Of a stretch of 19,611 bases of DNA, positions 6,963 to 13,521 are shown piece after piece. The first letter of the stretch is position 1. Every line of letters begins with the position of its first letter. The notes beneath the pieces are model-generated. The model did no database searches and was not told the origin of the DNA. It worked only from the letters and a program-made list of their open reading frames with translations. Both the position numbers and the translations under genes were made by a program. Source of the stretch: Desulfobacterales bacterium (GTDB lineage: Bacteria; Desulfobacterota; Desulfobacteria; Desulfobacterales; Desulfobacteraceae); NCBI GenBank assembly GCA_022361135.1, contig JAKSBM010000004.1, positions 1 through 19,611 of the forward strand, read 5' to 3'.

Positions 6963-8012
6963 TCATGGTGGCGTGGGGTGGGAAATGTGGGTTCCCCTAT
7001 TGATGCAATCCATGAGGGCGGATTTGAATGTGTGGTCCAGTGTTCCGGCCCAGGCGGGGATGAGAAGTCCCCGTTCCTGGAGTCGTTTGCCGTAGCGGAG
7101 CAATAGGCGGTGGTCGGCTCCAATGGCTTCCAGGTAAATGTTGTGGGCTTGTTGGACCTTGCCCGCCATGACCAGGGCCATGGCCAGGGTGTCCAGGTAG
7201 ATGGCTTCTTTTTGGATGGAAACGGCTTTACGGGCAAGCTCCAGGGCCCGTTCCGTATCCCGGAGTTCCGGGACGCTACTGGTGGCGTGGAGCCAGGCCA
7301 GGGCATTGTAACCAAAGGCGGCATCGGGGCGGAGTTCAATGGTTTTTTGGTAATCGGCCATGGCCGCCACGGGGCGGTTCCGTTCCAGGTGGAGATTTCC
7401 CCGGTTGAGGAAGGCGAAATAATTCCTGGGGTTCATGCGGATCACGGCATTGTAATCCGCCAGGGCCTGGGTGAATTGACCCAGGTCGTGGTGGGCGTTG
7501 CCCCGGTTGAGGAAGGCGTCCTGGGCATGGGGATTCAAATCCAGGGCCCGGGTGTAGTCGGCCACGGCTCCGGTGGGATCCCCGGATTTATGCAGGGCCC
7601 GTCCACGGTTGTAATGGGCCTTGAAATGGGAGGGGTTGAGCTGGATGGCCCGGGTATAGTCGGCAATGGCCCGGGGGAAGTTTCGGAGAATCTGGTAGAT
7701 GTTTCCCCGGTGGTAAATGGCCTGGTGGTAGTTGGGATTGAGTGCGATGGCCCGGGTGAAGTCGGCCAGGGCGCGATTGTAATTCTGCAACCGCAGGTGG
7801 GCCAATCCCCGGGCACCATGGGCGGTGTGGGAGTGGGGATCGGCCTGGATGGCCCGGTTGAGGCTGGCAATGGCCTTGGCATACTTCCCCTGCTGTCCGT
7901 ACTCCACCCCCTGGCGCAGGTGATCCCCGGCCCGGACCGTGTCGGTCAGCATTCCACAAATCATTAAAAGAATAAATACCAGCCCCAAGGGGCTTGGTTT
8001 TCCCCGGTTCAG
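6963..8012 (-). CDS. Exported tetratricopeptide (TPR) repeat protein, upstream paralogue (probable CTG start)
   Basis: About 349 residues if started at CTG 8012-8010, or 341 from TTG 7988. No ATG or GTG is in frame before the hydrophobic segment. The CTG start has GGGAGAA (8025-8019) 6 nt upstream and gives a proper signal peptide: NRGKPSP, then GLVFILLMICGML, likely cleavage after VRA. The TTG start would remove the basic residues and lies 12 nt from any G-rich site. The mature protein is six to seven TPRs (for example NYNRALADFTRAIALNP) followed by YNALAWLHAT ... DTLAMAL, the same end module as the downstream gene, so the two are probable paralogues. No enzyme domain is visible; a periplasmic scaffold role is inferred. 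Confidence 0.8.
   Translation of the reverse strand: MNRGKPSPLGLVFILLMICGMLTDTVRAGDHLRQGVEYGQQGKYAKAIASLNRAIQADPHSHTAHGARGLAHLRLQNYNRALADFTRAIALNPNYHQAIYHRGNIYQILRNFPRAIADYTRAIQLNPSHFKAHYNRGRALHKSGDPTGAVADYTRALDLNPHAQDAFLNRGNAHHDLGQFTQALADYNAVIRMNPRNYFAFLNRGNLHLERNRPVAAMADYQKTIELRPDAAFGYNALAWLHATSSVPELRDTERALELARKAVSIQKEAIYLDTLAMALVMAGKVQQAHNIYLEAIGADHRLLLRYGKRLQERGLLIPAWAGTLDHTFKSALMDCINRGTHISHPTPP
7443..7766. repeat. 102-bp coding repeats encoding TPR units
   Basis: A recognisable segment (GGCCCGGGTGTAGTCGG and variants) recurs at exactly 102-bp steps: TGTA at 7451, TGTA at 7553, TATA at 7655 and TGAA at 7757. This is 34 codons, the TPR length, and conservation at DNA level suggests recent unit duplication or gene conversion. 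Confidence 0.7.
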
Positions 8013-8055
8013 ACGATGTTCTCCCGTTTTGAATCAAAGTTAGTTTAAACTTAAA

Positions 8056-8083
8056 AAAATAGCCCTTCCAAGGGCTTTGTCAA
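8056..8083 (-). promoter_or_regulatory. Promoter of the upstream TPR gene with an inverted repeat in its spacer
   Basis: Minus strand: perfect TTGACA (8083-8078), 16-bp spacer, TATTTT (8061-8056). Transcription would start near 8049, leaving ~37 nt before the CTG start at 8012. The spacer is almost filled by AGCCCTT/AAGGGCT (8061-8076), a 7-bp inverted repeat that could be an operator. A weaker plus-strand promoter for the MFS gene may overlap (TTGAAT 8029-8034, TAAAAA 8052-8057). Confidence 0.5.
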
Positions 8084-8164
8084 GTGGGGGAAATAACCAT
8101 GGACCTGGAAGGGCTTTTGTGCAAGTATCGGCCCGTAGAGCCCAATTTTCACAAGGAAGGCGCC

Positions 8165-9319
8165 ATGCCCAAGTCTTTATTCTCCGTTCAGCTCGCAGTG
8201 TTCGCCCTGGTGGCGGCCGCCTTTACCAATATCTATCTCACCCAGCCCATTCTCCCGGTACTCCAGGACGAATTCCAGGTGTCCACGGTCCAGGTTTCCT
8301 TCACCGTTTCCGGGGTGATCCTGGGCATTGTCATGGCCAACTTGATTTTCGGGGCCTTGGCCGACCGTTACCCCATCCGTCCCATTCTTCTTGTGGGGGG
8401 GATTTGTGTGGCCGCCGGTGCATGTGTGGCTGCCTGGACCCATGATTTCAGGGTATTGGTGGGGGCCCGGATTTTCCAGGGCCTTTTCATCCCCGCCTTG
8501 ACCACCAGCCTGGCGGCCTGGCTGGCCCGGACCCTGTCCCGGGATCGCCTGGGCCAGGTCATGGGGGCCTATGTTTCGGCCACGGTGCTGGGGGGATTGG
8601 GGGGCCGTCTTCTGGGGGGCTTTATCCATCCCCCCTTGCATTGGCGCTATGCCATGGTTTCCGCCGGTGCACTGATCCTGGCCACCTTGGCTTTGGCCCT
8701 GGTCTTATTGCCCGGCCGGGAAAAACAGGAACAAAAAGGGGAAGGGAAAACCAGCTTCCGGGCCCTGGCCGGCCGGCGGGAACTCTGGCCTGCCTTTGCC
8801 TGCGGGGCCGTTGGGCTTCTCATGTTTTCTCCGGTTTTCAATTATCTGCCCTACCGTCTTTCCGGCCCGCCCTTTGGCTTTTCCACCCAGGTCGTCACCC
8901 TGATTTATCTGGTCTATGTGGTGGGGATTTTCCTGGGGCCCCTGGCCGGGGGCATGGCCCAACGCCATGGATACGGCAAGGCCATGATGGCCGGTACCCT
9001 GGTCATGGGGTGTTCCTTGACCGCATTGCTTCTGCCCTGGACCTGGGCGGTGGTTTTGGGACTTTTGGGAATCTGTACGGGATTTTTTACCATCCACACC
9101 GTGTCCGTGGGGCTTTTGAATCAAAAATTGACCCGGGGCCACGGCAAGGCCAATGCCATCTATGTCCTGGTCTATTACGCCGGGGGCTGGGTGGGAATCA
9201 CCGGGGCGGGATTGGCCTTCCAAAGCTGGGGGTGGTCCGGGGTGATTGCCTTTGTTTTGAGTTTCCTTGCCATCCCTCTGGTGACCGGTTGGTGGGAATT
9301 GAAAAAAGTGGAAAATTAA
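8165..9319 (+). CDS. MFS transporter (12-TM drug/metabolite exporter type)
   Basis: A 384-residue major facilitator protein rich in hydrophobic helices. The first helix is SVQLAVFALVAAAFTNIYLT followed by QPILPVLQDEF, a pattern of the YnfM/drug-efflux-like MFS branch. Motif A is seen as GALADRYPIRPIL in the loop between TM2 and TM3, and a long charged loop (GREKQEQKGEGKTS) separates the two six-helix halves. The start at 8165 is chosen because AAGGAAGG (8153-8160) lies 4 nt upstream and it puts TM1 at the N-terminus. ATG 8099 and GTG 8084 are in frame but would add a soluble tail. Proton-coupled export is the family expectation; the substrate is unknown. It is divergent from the TPR genes. 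Confidence 0.85.
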   Translation: MPKSLFSVQLAVFALVAAAFTNIYLTQPILPVLQDEFQVSTVQVSFTVSGVILGIVMANLIFGALADRYPIRPILLVGGICVAAGACVAAWTHDFRVLVGARIFQGLFIPALTTSLAAWLARTLSRDRLGQVMGAYVSATVLGGLGGRLLGGFIHPPLHWRYAMVSAGALILATLALALVLLPGREKQEQKGEGKTSFRALAGRRELWPAFACGAVGLLMFSPVFNYLPYRLSGPPFGFSTQVVTLIYLVYVVGIFLGPLAGGMAQRHGYGKAMMAGTLVMGCSLTALLLPWTWAVVLGLLGICTGFFTIHTVSVGLLNQKLTRGHGKANAIYVLVYYAGGWVGITGAGLAFQSWGWSGVIAFVLSFLAIPLVTGWWELKKVEN

Positions 9320-9647
9320 AATGTTAAACCATTGGACTTATTGTTGTTTTTCATGGGGTCGGCCGTCCGAGGAAGAATGAATTCACCCATGGGACGGGTG
9401 TTTACATCTCCGTTGGGGCAGGGTGTTTGAACGGTTCGGGCCGGGCAGTTCCCGGGCGGTTAAATCCCATGGTCAGCCGTGTTGGAATGGGCTTAAACCA
9501 TGGTGGGTCCATCAAAAAGTGTTCCGATGGAATCGGGTCAAACGCCATGCTTGGGGCAGCTGTATTTCACCTCAATTGAAATCCATTGTTCGTAAACATA
9601 GCCACGATTTCGACGCATATCCGGGGGAATCCCTATCATGACCATGG
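9320..9647. other. Non-coding interval (328 bp) between convergent MFS and MBL genes
   Basis: No convincing gene: the one open frame (GTG 9423 to 9641) is rich in Trp/Arg/His, lacks a ribosome site and resembles no family I know. The stretch holds four CCATGG palindromes, a CCGGG/CCCGG mini-stem (9441-9455), the imperfect inverted repeat at 9458-9499 and a bulged hairpin at 9631-9655. No clear U-tract terminator for either gene. Confidence 0.6.
9458..9499. repeat. Imperfect inverted repeat, 13-bp arms
   Basis: GGTTAAATCCCAT (9458-9470) and ATGGGCTTAAACC (9487-9499) are complementary at 11 of 13 positions with a 16-bp spacer. Could be a structured RNA, a remnant element end, or a protein site. 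Confidence 0.45.
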
Positions 9648-9655
9648 TCATAGGG
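9631..9655. repeat. Bulged hairpin at the 3' end of the MBL gene
   Basis: CCCTAT and GACC pair with GGTC and ATAGGG, leaving a CAT bulge; the core ATGACCATGGTCAT is a perfect palindrome. It overlaps the MBL stop codon and may protect or end transcripts, though no U-run follows. Confidence 0.4.
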
Positions 9656-10448
9656 GCATGGGGGTGTTGAATTCCGGGACCTGGATTTCCATTCCGGGGC
9701 AGCTTTGTTTTACCCGGTTCAGGAAGGGATTGATGTCCACGGTTTGGGAAACCGGGGGATGAAAATCGTCCATGTGATGGGGAATCACCCGTTGTGGGGA
9801 GAGGCGTTCTACCTGGCGGGCGGCCAGGTCGCAGATCATGGAATGGCCCTGGAGGGGGAGCATGAGGGTGTGGATGGGCTCCCGTTTCAAGGCGTCCAAT
9901 TCGTCATCCGTGGCCCCGGCCGATCCGAAAAAGAGGATATCCTTGCCCTGGATGTTGAAGCGCCAGGCAATGACGTGTCCGCAGGGATAATCCCGGAAGA
10001 GATGGAGGTGGCGGTAAAATCCCCATCCCATGCGTTTCAGGGTGCTTCCCACCAGGGGGAGATCGAATTTTATATGGCGGCCGGCCCGGGCACGGGCCGT
10101 GATATCCCCAATGGTAATGGGGGGATCGTCGGCTGCAACCGGCTGGAGACGGGCGGCGGGCACGCCCAGGTTTTCCAGTGTCCGGGCGGGTACGGCATCA
10201 CAATGGATGGAGGCACCGGGGTTGAGGGCGGCCAGGGCCGGGATGTCCCAGATGTGGTCAAAATGGCCGTGGGTGACGAAGATGGCCTGGGCCGGTCCCA
10301 GACGGTCCACCAGCTCCCGGGGGCTGAGGGGTTGGTGGGGAATGGCCTCGGTATTCCGGGTTAGATAGGGATCCACAAGGATGTGGCTGTCCGGGGTTTT
10401 GATGCTGAACCCGGCGGTTCCCAGCCAGGTGAATTGGGCGGAGGACAT
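9648..10448 (-). CDS. Metallo-beta-lactamase-fold hydrolase (UlaG-like)
   Basis: A 266-residue metal-dependent hydrolase. Seen: N-terminal WLGTAGFSI and LVDPYLTRN strands, the metal motif THGHFDH (59-65; His60, His62, Asp64, His65), GRHIKFD (~123-129), LQGHS (199-203) and IPHHMDDFHPP (222-232) with the late His ligand. The Asp that usually bridges the metals (in a GD motif) appears as FFGSAGATDD (173-182), a form also seen in some UlaG-like proteins. Its ATG is 3 nt after the stop of the dehydratase subunit, with AGGAG inside that gene's end, so translation is coupled. It is the last gene of the operon. A lactonase or thioester-type hydrolase acting with the neighbouring enzyme is plausible but inferred. 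Confidence 0.85.
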   Translation of the reverse strand: MSSAQFTWLGTAGFSIKTPDSHILVDPYLTRNTEAIPHQPLSPRELVDRLGPAQAIFVTHGHFDHIWDIPALAALNPGASIHCDAVPARTLENLGVPAARLQPVAADDPPITIGDITARARAGRHIKFDLPLVGSTLKRMGWGFYRHLHLFRDYPCGHVIAWRFNIQGKDILFFGSAGATDDELDALKREPIHTLMLPLQGHSMICDLAARQVERLSPQRVIPHHMDDFHPPVSQTVDINPFLNRVKQSCPGMEIQVPEFNTPMPL

Positions 10449-10451
10449 GGG

Positions 10452-11666
10452 TTAGGACTCCTGTTTAATCATTTCCATGAAGGCGTCGATGCGGGTGTCC
10501 ATCTGCCCATGGGAGAAACTGCGGGGGTCGGTCATGTCCGCCTCCAGGAGGATGACCGGGATGTCCGCCCGGTCCCGGACGATCTGGGCAATGTCCATCT
10601 GGCCGAAGGAATAGGGTTTGCACGAGCGATTGGAGTGCATGACCAGGCCGTCCACCCGGTAATGGTCCACCATGTCCAAAACCTGTTCCGCCATCTGGTC
10701 CACCCCGATGTTGAGGTAAATCCGGGTATAGGCCTCGGCCAGGGAATCCAGGAAACGATCTTCATCAATGTATCTCAGGGAGCCGCACCAGGCCGATGTG
10801 TAGGTGTCGGCCACCAGGCAGGCCCCATGGGATGAAAATTTATCCGACAGCCATTTCAATTGGTGCCACACCGGGAGGTTGTCCCAGAGGAGGCGCACGG
10901 ATTCATTGGGGACCACACCGATGTTTTGGGCCATGCGTTCCTCCATCTCCCCCAGTAATTCCGTGTAAAAGTCCACGGCGGTCTGGGTGCCGCGGAGGGT
11001 GACGATGAGGGCCAGGAAGAAAAAGGCGTCAAAGGCGGACATGGGGGAGGGGCTGTGGGTGGTGGTATCCAGCACCCGCTGCCAGAGGCGTTGGCCCTGG
11101 ACCGAAAGGCGGCCCACCTCCGCCATTTTTTTTGGGTCCAGTTTTTTCCCGGTTTGGGCTTCCAGAAATTCAATGTATTCATCCACCTGTTCCCGGACGT
11201 AGGCGGCCATCTCCGGGTCGAATCGGGTGTGGCAGACCGGGGTGTCCAGGATGAAGAGGGGAACGTTGAAATACCGGGCCTGGACCTCGTACCATTTGAT
11301 CACGGTGCCGCAGATATTGTTGCAGCAGATGAGCATGTCCGGCTTGGGCAGGCCGCCGATGGGGCCGCCTTTGACCACGGAACAGGCAATGTCGGCGGCG
11401 GCATAGGAACAGATGTCCGAACTGTATCCCATTTCCTCGGCTTTGACGCAGAGATCTTCCCCCATTTTGGCCGCACCGATCATGGCCCCGTGGTTTTCCG
11501 GATAAACCGGGAGGATATCCATGGCCACCAGGGGTTCCACCGGTCCCCCCGAGGTGATCCAGGCCACCTTTTTGCCGTTTTGGGATGCGGTGAGGGCCTC
11601 CATGTAATAGGTGGTCATGATGTCCCGCATTTTTTTCGCCGCTTGAATTTTTGGGGGTTTGGCCAT
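10452..11666 (-). CDS. 2-hydroxyacyl-CoA dehydratase / benzoyl-CoA reductase family subunit (HgdB/BcrC-like)
   Basis: A 404-residue member of the HgdB/BadD/BcrC family, whose members bind [4Fe-4S] clusters and do radical dehydration or dearomatisation of acyl-CoAs in anaerobes. Seen: DICSYAAADIAC (85-95), LICCNNICG (112-120) with IKWYE after it, LDTPVCHTR (140-148), and near the C-terminus SNRSCKPYSFGQMD (345-358) and LLEADMTDPR. Cys86, one of 114/115/119, and Cys349 are the likely cluster ligands. AGGAGAA lies 5 nt upstream of the start. It is the middle gene of a three-gene operon with a second family member. The activating ATPase required by this family (HgdC/BadF type) is not in the window. 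The substrate is unknown. Confidence 0.88.
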   Translation of the reverse strand: MAKPPKIQAAKKMRDIMTTYYMEALTASQNGKKVAWITSGGPVEPLVAMDILPVYPENHGAMIGAAKMGEDLCVKAEEMGYSSDICSYAAADIACSVVKGGPIGGLPKPDMLICCNNICGTVIKWYEVQARYFNVPLFILDTPVCHTRFDPEMAAYVREQVDEYIEFLEAQTGKKLDPKKMAEVGRLSVQGQRLWQRVLDTTTHSPSPMSAFDAFFFLALIVTLRGTQTAVDFYTELLGEMEERMAQNIGVVPNESVRLLWDNLPVWHQLKWLSDKFSSHGACLVADTYTSAWCGSLRYIDEDRFLDSLAEAYTRIYLNIGVDQMAEQVLDMVDHYRVDGLVMHSNRSCKPYSFGQMDIAQIVRDRADIPVILLEADMTDPRSFSHGQMDTRIDAFMEMIKQES

Positions 11667-11690
11667 GGCCGTTCTCCTGGATTGTCTGGG

Positions 11691-12800
11691 TTAAATCATT
11701 TCCGTGAAGGTTTCAATGCGGGTGGCCAACTGTCCCCGGCTCTCCCGCATATCCCCCATTTCCACCAGCAGGTGGCGGATTTTTTCCCGGTCCAGGGCCT
11801 GGGCCAGGTGGGGATAATCAAAGGCCTGGGGATCGCAGAATTTCAGGCGGAGGAAAATGACACCATCGGCCTTGACCGTCCGGGCCAGGTCCGTGACCCG
11901 CTCCTGGCGGGCCAGGATATCGGTGTGCTTGGCCGGGCAGATGTAGCGGTCCAGGTAGCGGACGGCCAGTCCCTCCATGGGATCTCCATCCTCGGGGATG
12001 AGGCCGTCGAACCAGCGCTGGCCCGTGCAGAGGTCGTCCACCACCACAGCTCCGCCCGCATCTTCAATGAATTCATAGAGGTCGGGGCTGTCGCAGACCG
12101 AGCCCGTGACCAGAATGCGTTTGCAGGGCGTTGGGTCCAGGGCCAATGCCTTTTCCTCCAATTGGGGAAGGATGCGTCCCAGGAGCTCGTCCGCACGTTG
12201 TCTGTCCATGATCATGCATCCCTTGACCAGTGCCGACATATCCGTGCCGGAAATGATATGGGGATGGGTGGATTTCAAATCACCCATGCGCAGGAGCTGT
12301 TTTCGAATGCGATTGTAGAGGGAAATGCTGTCCAAAAGGCTTTGTTTGGCGATGGGACCGCCCTTGGCCTTTTCCAATTCCGATTTGAACCGGGCCATGA
12401 CCAGGGTCATGTATCTTCGGGCACTCTGGGCATTGAGCTTGGTGGGGATGGCCACGTCGGCAAAGAAGGTATGGCCCACATTGAGACGCCAGATGTCGCT
12501 CATGCGCTGGATGGAGTCGCAGGTATGGGGGAAAACCACCCCGTGGAGGTGTTCCAACCGACCGGAGAGCCCATCCTCCAGAATTCCCCTGAGCAGGTGG
12601 CAGCAATAGACCTGGAGATGGTTGTCGGCCAGGGAAATTTCCGGCCGGGTGGGAAAGAGTCGGACCGGATGGAAGCCCGCTGCATGGATGAGTTCTTCGG
12701 GTGCATAGGAACACAGATACCCAATGGGGATGCCGGTTGCTGCCAGGGCTGCTTCCCTGGGGTCTGCCAATGCCTGGTGAAAGGCCTGGATTTCCTTCAT
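11691..12800 (-). CDS. 2-hydroxyacyl-CoA dehydratase / benzoyl-CoA reductase family subunit (second, shorter)
   Basis: A 369-residue paralogue of the next gene, expected to form a heterodimer with it. Seen: GYLCSYAPEELIHAAG (27-42), the family's N-terminal signature with Cys30; CCHLLRG (66-72); FPHTCDSIQRM (90-100) with Cys94; LRLKFCDP (317-324) with Cys322; and the closing RGQLATRIETFTEMI, which resembles the end of the partner (GQMDTRIDAFMEMI). Cys30/94/322 are the likely cluster ligands. The start at 12800 is set by GAGGAGG 8 nt upstream. The frame stays open much further, to 13043, but that extension crosses the promoter and operator and is not protein-like. First gene of its operon, 24 nt before the partner. 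Confidence 0.88.
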   Translation of the reverse strand: MKEIQAFHQALADPREAALAATGIPIGYLCSYAPEELIHAAGFHPVRLFPTRPEISLADNHLQVYCCHLLRGILEDGLSGRLEHLHGVVFPHTCDSIQRMSDIWRLNVGHTFFADVAIPTKLNAQSARRYMTLVMARFKSELEKAKGGPIAKQSLLDSISLYNRIRKQLLRMGDLKSTHPHIISGTDMSALVKGCMIMDRQRADELLGRILPQLEEKALALDPTPCKRILVTGSVCDSPDLYEFIEDAGGAVVVDDLCTGQRWFDGLIPEDGDPMEGLAVRYLDRYICPAKHTDILARQERVTDLARTVKADGVIFLRLKFCDPQAFDYPHLAQALDREKIRHLLVEMGDMRESRGQLATRIETFTEMI

Positions 12801-12857
12801 GGACGGTGCCTCCTCATGGCCGGTAATTGAGTGCAAATCATGGCGTGTCTGGTGGTT

Positions 12858-12886
12858 TGTATAGCGAACGTGGGTCAATGTGTCAA
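12858..12886 (-). promoter_or_regulatory. Strong sigma70-type promoter of the dehydratase operon
   Basis: Minus strand: TTGACA (12886-12881), 17-bp spacer, TATACA (12863-12858). Transcription would begin near 12851, giving a ~50-nt leader. A TTGAC-N3-TTGAC direct repeat covers the -35 and may be a regulator site. Confidence 0.6.
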
Positions 12887-12996
12887 CCGGGATTAACGCG
12901 GTTCGGTCATGGGCAATCTTTCGTTGGGCAGGCCGGGATCTCCCCCGGAAAAGAATGGAAAATGGAATCAGGGGGATAGGGAATATCCGAATTCCG

Positions 12997-13044
12997 GTTG
13001 ACAAAACAACTGAACTCTGGGTATGGCTGAGTTGTTTTGTCAAC
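12997..13044. promoter_or_regulatory. MarR operator: perfect 15-bp inverted repeat with 18-bp spacer
   Basis: GTTGACAAAACAACT (12997-13011) and AGTTGTTTTGTCAAC (13030-13044) are exact reverse complements. Each arm is itself bounded by GTTG and CAAC, so each could hold one MarR dimer. The left arm overlaps the -35 and the right arm lies between the -10 and the Shine-Dalgarno of marR, so binding should shut off the marR-RND operon. The regulator encoded 15 nt away is the obvious ligand. Confidence 0.8.
12998..13027 (+). promoter_or_regulatory. Candidate promoter of the marR-adaptor-RND operon
   Basis: Perfect TTGACA (12998-13003), 18-bp spacer, TATGGC (13022-13027). The -10 is weak. Its -35 is inside the left operator arm. 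Confidence 0.45.
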
Positions 13045-13059
13045 TAAGGAGATTGTACG

Positions 13060-13521
13060 ATGTTCACGACATTTAAAAAAGGGGCGCTGGGCCGGCGCAT
13101 TAATATTCTTTTTCGCCTTTGCGTGGGGCACCTGAGGCGGGAGATGAAAAAACTGGGGGTGGGCATGGGAGATTATGCCTTTTTGCTTTCCACCTTTGCC
13201 CAACCCGGCCAGAGCCAGGACGAACTTTCCCGGGATATCTGTGTGGATAAAAGTTACACGGCCCGGGCCCTGTCCCGTTTGGAAAAGTTAGACCTCATCC
13301 GCAGGGAGCCGGACCCGGATCAATACCGGGTGAAGCGGGTCTACCCCACGGATTTGGCCATGGCCATTCAAGGGGACATTTTCGACATTGTGAAAACCCA
13401 TCAAGCCATCCTAACCCGGGGCATGGAGCCCGAACGGGTGGAGCGCATCCGGGAGGATCTGGATTTGATGATCGAGAATATGATTGCCCATGTGTACCAT
13501 GGGGCGGGGGAGGAAAAATGA
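13060..13521 (+). CDS. MarR family transcriptional regulator
   Basis: A 153-residue winged helix-turn-helix protein. Seen: an N-terminal dimerisation helix (RRINILFRLCVGHLRREMKK), the HTH region QDELSRDICVDKSYTARALS with RLEKLDLIRRE (residues ~51-84), the wing DPDQYRVKRVYPTDLA, and a long C-terminal helix. This matches the usual MarR length and order. Start chosen for AAGGAGA (13046-13052) 7 nt upstream. Its stop overlaps the adaptor start in an ATGA, so it is the first gene of the efflux operon and very likely represses it through the inverted repeat at 12997-13044. The inducer is unknown; MarR proteins usually sense small aromatics or other toxic compounds, often substrates of the pump. Confidence 0.9.
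   Translation: MFTTFKKGALGRRINILFRLCVGHLRREMKKLGVGMGDYAFLLSTFAQPGQSQDELSRDICVDKSYTARALSRLEKLDLIRREPDPDQYRVKRVYPTDLAMAIQGDIFDIVKTHQAILTRGMEPERVERIREDLDLMIENMIAHVYHGAGEEK

Noticed and set aside
8056..8076. Minus-strand rho-independent terminator (AGCCCT/AGGGCT stem followed by a T7 run)
   Set aside because: The genes on either side are divergent, so nothing needs to be ended here; the same bases form a well-spaced TTGACA/TATTTT promoter. Not fully excluded for read-through antisense RNA.
8084..8164. Earlier MFS starts at GTG 8084 or ATG 8099
   Set aside because: They would add a hydrophilic tail before TM1, and 8084 overlaps the opposite promoter; ATG 8165 has AAGGAAGG at 4 nt.
9423..9641. 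72-codon plus-strand frame in the MFS/MBL gap
   Set aside because: GTG start without a Shine-Dalgarno, odd Trp/His/Arg-rich composition and no recognisable family.
11055..12830. Very long plus-strand open frame (591 codons) opposite the dehydratase genes
   Set aside because: It is antisense to two clearly recognisable HgdB/BcrBC-family proteins, has no family motifs and has a Gly/His-rich composition typical of a reverse-frame shadow.
12801..13043. N-terminal extension of the first dehydratase subunit upstream of 12800
   Set aside because: It would run through the promoter and the MarR operator, has no ribosome site and no family similarity; ATG 12800 has an excellent GAGGAGG.
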